From assembly GCA_028707085.1 (NCBI GenBank), contig JAQTUW010000027.1, positions 1-36,223 of the forward strand: a DNA stretch of 36,223 nt, written 5' to 3'. Below the pieces are notes generated by a model that did no database searches, was not told the origin of the DNA, and saw only the letters and a program-made list of their open reading frames with translations. This DNA is from Methylococcales bacterium (lineage in GTDB: Bacteria > Pseudomonadota > Gammaproteobacteria > Methylococcales > Methylomonadaceae). Both the position numbers and the translations under genes were made by a program. Positions 34,326-36,223 of this stretch are shown here, piece after piece; the stretch's first letter is position 1; the number at the start of each line of letters is the position of its first letter.

Positions 34326-35090
34326 ATGTCTGGCCTGCAAAGTCCTGTTACGCTGCCTGTCGCCGATTGCAGTCTTTGCCCGTTTCGCAGTAAAACGCTG
34401 CTAATGGGCCGCTGCATGCCCGGAGACATTTGCATCTTCATTGAAAGCGGCCGGCAGATCGACCGCTTTTTCCGTATGAATCCCGCCTATGCAGTCCATT
34501 TTCTACAAGATAAATTCTGGGAAAGGCGTGCTATCGCCGTCCGTTATGCGCCGCTTGCTTTTTTACCGGCCCTGATCGCGGATGAGGACGAAGTTGTCAG
34601 ACGCGCCGTGGCTTTCCGCCTGCCGGCATTGCAACTGCATTGCCTGCTCGACGATCCTGATCGTGAGGTGCGCATGACCGTTGCCGAGCGCATCGATTTA
34701 CAATTTCTGGAACGCCTGGCGGACGACGCAGATTATATCGTCCGCCTGACTGTAGCCAAACGCCTGCCGGCCGGACGTTTGTTCCGCTTCATCCAGGATG
34801 AGGAACTACAGGTGCGTAAACGTGTCGCCGAACGCCTGCCGGAAATCAGTCTGGGCCTGATGGCCACGGATGCCTCGGCCGATGTTCGGCGCATCATCGC
34901 CGAACGTATGGCGGCTGAAGATGCCGTGCAGTTACTTGACGACAGTGACTGGGTAGTCCGCTACACTGCGGCTGCCAAGGTCAATCCCGCGCACTTGCCA
35001 CCCCTGCATAACGATCCGGAACCCGATGTGCGCGATCTGGTATTGCAGCGCCTGAACTCAATAACAATAAAGGATGACAAAAATGACTGA
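34326..35090 (+). CDS. Leucine-rich-variant (LRV) Fe-S repeat protein
   Basis: A 254-residue protein. The N-terminal cysteines CSLCPFRS...GRCMPGDIC (about 15-36; C-x2-C-x11-C-x5-C) form the [4Fe-4S] site known from the Azotobacter LRV protein. The rest is roughly seven or eight helical repeats of about 24 residues with the pattern (D)xxVRxxVAxRLPxxxLxxLxxD. Nif-linked LRV proteins are known structurally, but their role is unknown. The gene starts 12 bases after the DUF6129 gene and overlaps the next gene by eight bases. Confidence 0.9.
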   Translation: MSGLQSPVTLPVADCSLCPFRSKTLLMGRCMPGDICIFIESGRQIDRFFRMNPAYAVHFLQDKFWERRAIAVRYAPLAFLPALIADEDEVVRRAVAFRLPALQLHCLLDDPDREVRMTVAERIDLQFLERLADDADYIVRLTVAKRLPAGRLFRFIQDEELQVRKRVAERLPEISLGLMATDASADVRRIIAERMAAEDAVQLLDDSDWVVRYTAAAKVNPAHLPPLHNDPEPDVRDLVLQRLNSITIKDDKND

Positions 35091-36045
35091 GCCGCAACTC
35101 AATCTGGCCGGGCAACAAATTACCGCCTGCTGTAAAAAAATCATTCCTGGTCAAAACGATGATCTGTTACTGGACAAATTACAGACTCTAGTGCCCGACT
35201 ATCCGGTTTATCTGGCTTATACCGGCGATGAATGGTATCGCCTGGGCGGCATTGTCGATATGAACGGCGTGCATATCGGCCGCGATCTGATTGAGTGGGT
35301 AGAGCGTACGTTTCTGGAATGCGGGCAGAATTTACACACCCTGATCGACCATGCCATCGAGCAAAAATTGATTGCGACCAAACAGACCGGCAAAACCTTG
35401 TGTTTTGTTGTCCAGACTGGCCAGCGCGCAGAGGATTTCACCTTAATCGAAATCGACAAGACCCATGAAGTGACCGACCGAATGCTGGTGGATGAAAACA
35501 ACCCGCCCGAGGATCTTGAAGAGCTGATTGATCCGTTAAAACCCTATTGCATCGAAAGCACGGGCTTGGGGCATTCGCGCTACACATACCGGCGGAAAAC
35601 CGACGTCAGGCTGTTCATGGAAGTTATCAATGAACATTATCCGGTCGAACACCCGGTACAACGCTTCATGGATGACTGGAACCGCAGCAGCGCCGGACAA
35701 AAATTCCGCATGTCCGAAGACTGGATCATCCGCCCTTACCGGCATACTGGCCGCTTTGGGGAACAGATCGTAAACGTCGAAATTATCAATACCCATAAAA
35801 CCAATCTGCCGCATCTGGAAGATTTTGCTGGCAAAAAAGGCAGTGCGCTGAGCAATATCCTGACCCGCTTCGACCGTCAGGCGGGCTACCCATTTGCATG
35901 GTTTTTTTATATGGTAAAAGGCAAGCTGGTTTCCACCCACAGCGCGGAATCGGTTTACCGCGACCTTTCCAATGATTTTGCCTATCTGCCGGAACGCGAT
36001 GAAGCGATATTACGGGACTGGATTGCCCAGCCGTATAACATTTGA
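35083..36045 (+). CDS. Unknown protein at 3' end of nif operon (320 aa)
   Basis: A 320-residue cytosolic protein with no family I can name. It starts MTEPQLNLAGQQI, with AAGGA eight bases upstream; a second ATG three codons earlier is less well placed. Features include YTGDEWYRLGGIVDMNGVHIGRDLIEWVE (about 46-74), acidic stretches (NPPEDLEELIDP) and a C-terminal YLPERDEAILRDWI. It overlaps the LRV gene by eight bases, so the two are probably co-translated. A 5S rRNA gene on the other strand follows. A role in nitrogen fixation is inferred from context only. Confidence 0.75.
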   Translation: MTEPQLNLAGQQITACCKKIIPGQNDDLLLDKLQTLVPDYPVYLAYTGDEWYRLGGIVDMNGVHIGRDLIEWVERTFLECGQNLHTLIDHAIEQKLIATKQTGKTLCFVVQTGQRAEDFTLIEIDKTHEVTDRMLVDENNPPEDLEELIDPLKPYCIESTGLGHSRYTYRRKTDVRLFMEVINEHYPVEHPVQRFMDDWNRSSAGQKFRMSEDWIIRPYRHTGRFGEQIVNVEIINTHKTNLPHLEDFAGKKGSALSNILTRFDRQAGYPFAWFFYMVKGKLVSTHSAESVYRDLSNDFAYLPERDEAILRDWIAQPYNI

Positions 36046-36109
36046 GCGTAGCGCCGAAAAAATAACGGCTAAATGCCTTAACTTAAGACGTAATAGGCAC
36101 GGGCAAAAA

Positions 36110-36141
36110 AAAGCCCGGCAGGCTTATCCATACCGGGCTTT
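36110..36141 (-). terminator. rRNA operon terminator
   Basis: AAAGCCCGG (36110-36118) and CCGGGCTTT (36133-36141) form a 9-bp stem. On the minus strand the stem runs into eight T residues, a strong intrinsic terminator about ten bases after the 5S rRNA. On the plus strand it may also stop readthrough from the 320-residue gene. Confidence 0.85.
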
Positions 36142-36150
36142 GATTTAAGA

Positions 36151-36223
36151 GCTTGGCGATGACCTACTTTCACATGGCAACCTGCCACACTATCATCGGC
36201 GCTAAGCGGTTTCACTTCCGAGT
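36151..36223 (-). rRNA. rrf: 5S ribosomal RNA, 3' part, cut by window edge
   Basis: The minus strand reads ACTCGGAAGTGAAAC, then GCGCCGATGATAGTGTGG and AAAGTAGGTCATCGCCA, the conserved loops and 3' half of bacterial 5S rRNA. About 73 bases are visible; the 5' part lies beyond the right edge. The exact 3' end is uncertain by a few bases. It marks an rRNA operon transcribed leftward and convergent with the nif genes. Confidence 0.92.

Overview
The window reads as chromosomal DNA of a free-living, nitrogen-fixing gammaproteobacterium, most likely a Methylococcales-type methanotroph. That placement is an inference from three things: the lptM-lysA-dapF-DUF484-xerC operon; a Mo-nitrogenase cluster carrying the LRV Fe-S protein, a DUF6129 protein, DUF269 and a Shethna-type [2Fe-2S] ferredoxin; and the cytochrome repertoire. 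No methane or methanol oxidation gene lies in the window, so the methanotroph label is unproven. There is no phage, transposase, CRISPR array or tRNA. The right edge cuts into a 5S rRNA gene.

Region 1 (1-7.1 kb) is housekeeping. On the minus strand lie a 42-codon lipoprotein gene (lptM), lysA, dapF, a DUF484 gene and xerC, tightly spaced with ATGA overlaps. A class A penicillin-binding protein gene (PBP1a) runs divergently, and rpmE follows convergently. Region 2 (7.2-15 kb) holds a c-type cytochrome lipoprotein, a one-heme protein with a barrel-like C-terminal part, and a molybdate module. The module is a minus-strand operon modG - second modC-like gene - modA - modB - modC, with modE divergent and a ModE-type operator between them.

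Region 3 (15-20.2 kb) holds a DUF2380/DUF3280-like secreted protein preceded by a translationally coupled small ORF, a NarX/NarL-like two-component pair, a truncated hemoglobin, and a divergent GST/TetR pair with two related operator-like dyads.

Region 4 (20.2-36 kb) is the nif cluster. A divergent intergenic region (28.74-29.25 kb) has a near-consensus sigma-54 promoter and a NifA upstream activator motif on each side. Leftward run nifE, nifN, nifX, the DUF269 gene, a CCE_0567-like gene, fdxB, and then six tightly packed genes: [2Fe-2S] ferredoxin, TPR-like protein, two unknown proteins, a DUF364 protein and a CCG-domain Fe-S protein resembling GlcF without its flavoprotein partners. Rightward run nifH, nifD, nifK, nifT, a 2[4Fe-4S] ferredoxin, the DUF6129 gene, the LRV Fe-S protein and an unknown 320-residue protein. 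Strong hairpins occupy the nifH-nifD, nifD-nifK and nifK-nifT gaps.

Together the mod module supplies and senses molybdate, nifEN/nifX/DUF269 serve FeMo-cofactor assembly, nifHDK make the enzyme, and several small Fe-S proteins could carry electrons to it. The least explained part is the six-gene accessory operon at 20.2-24.1 kb together with the 3'-terminal rightward genes.
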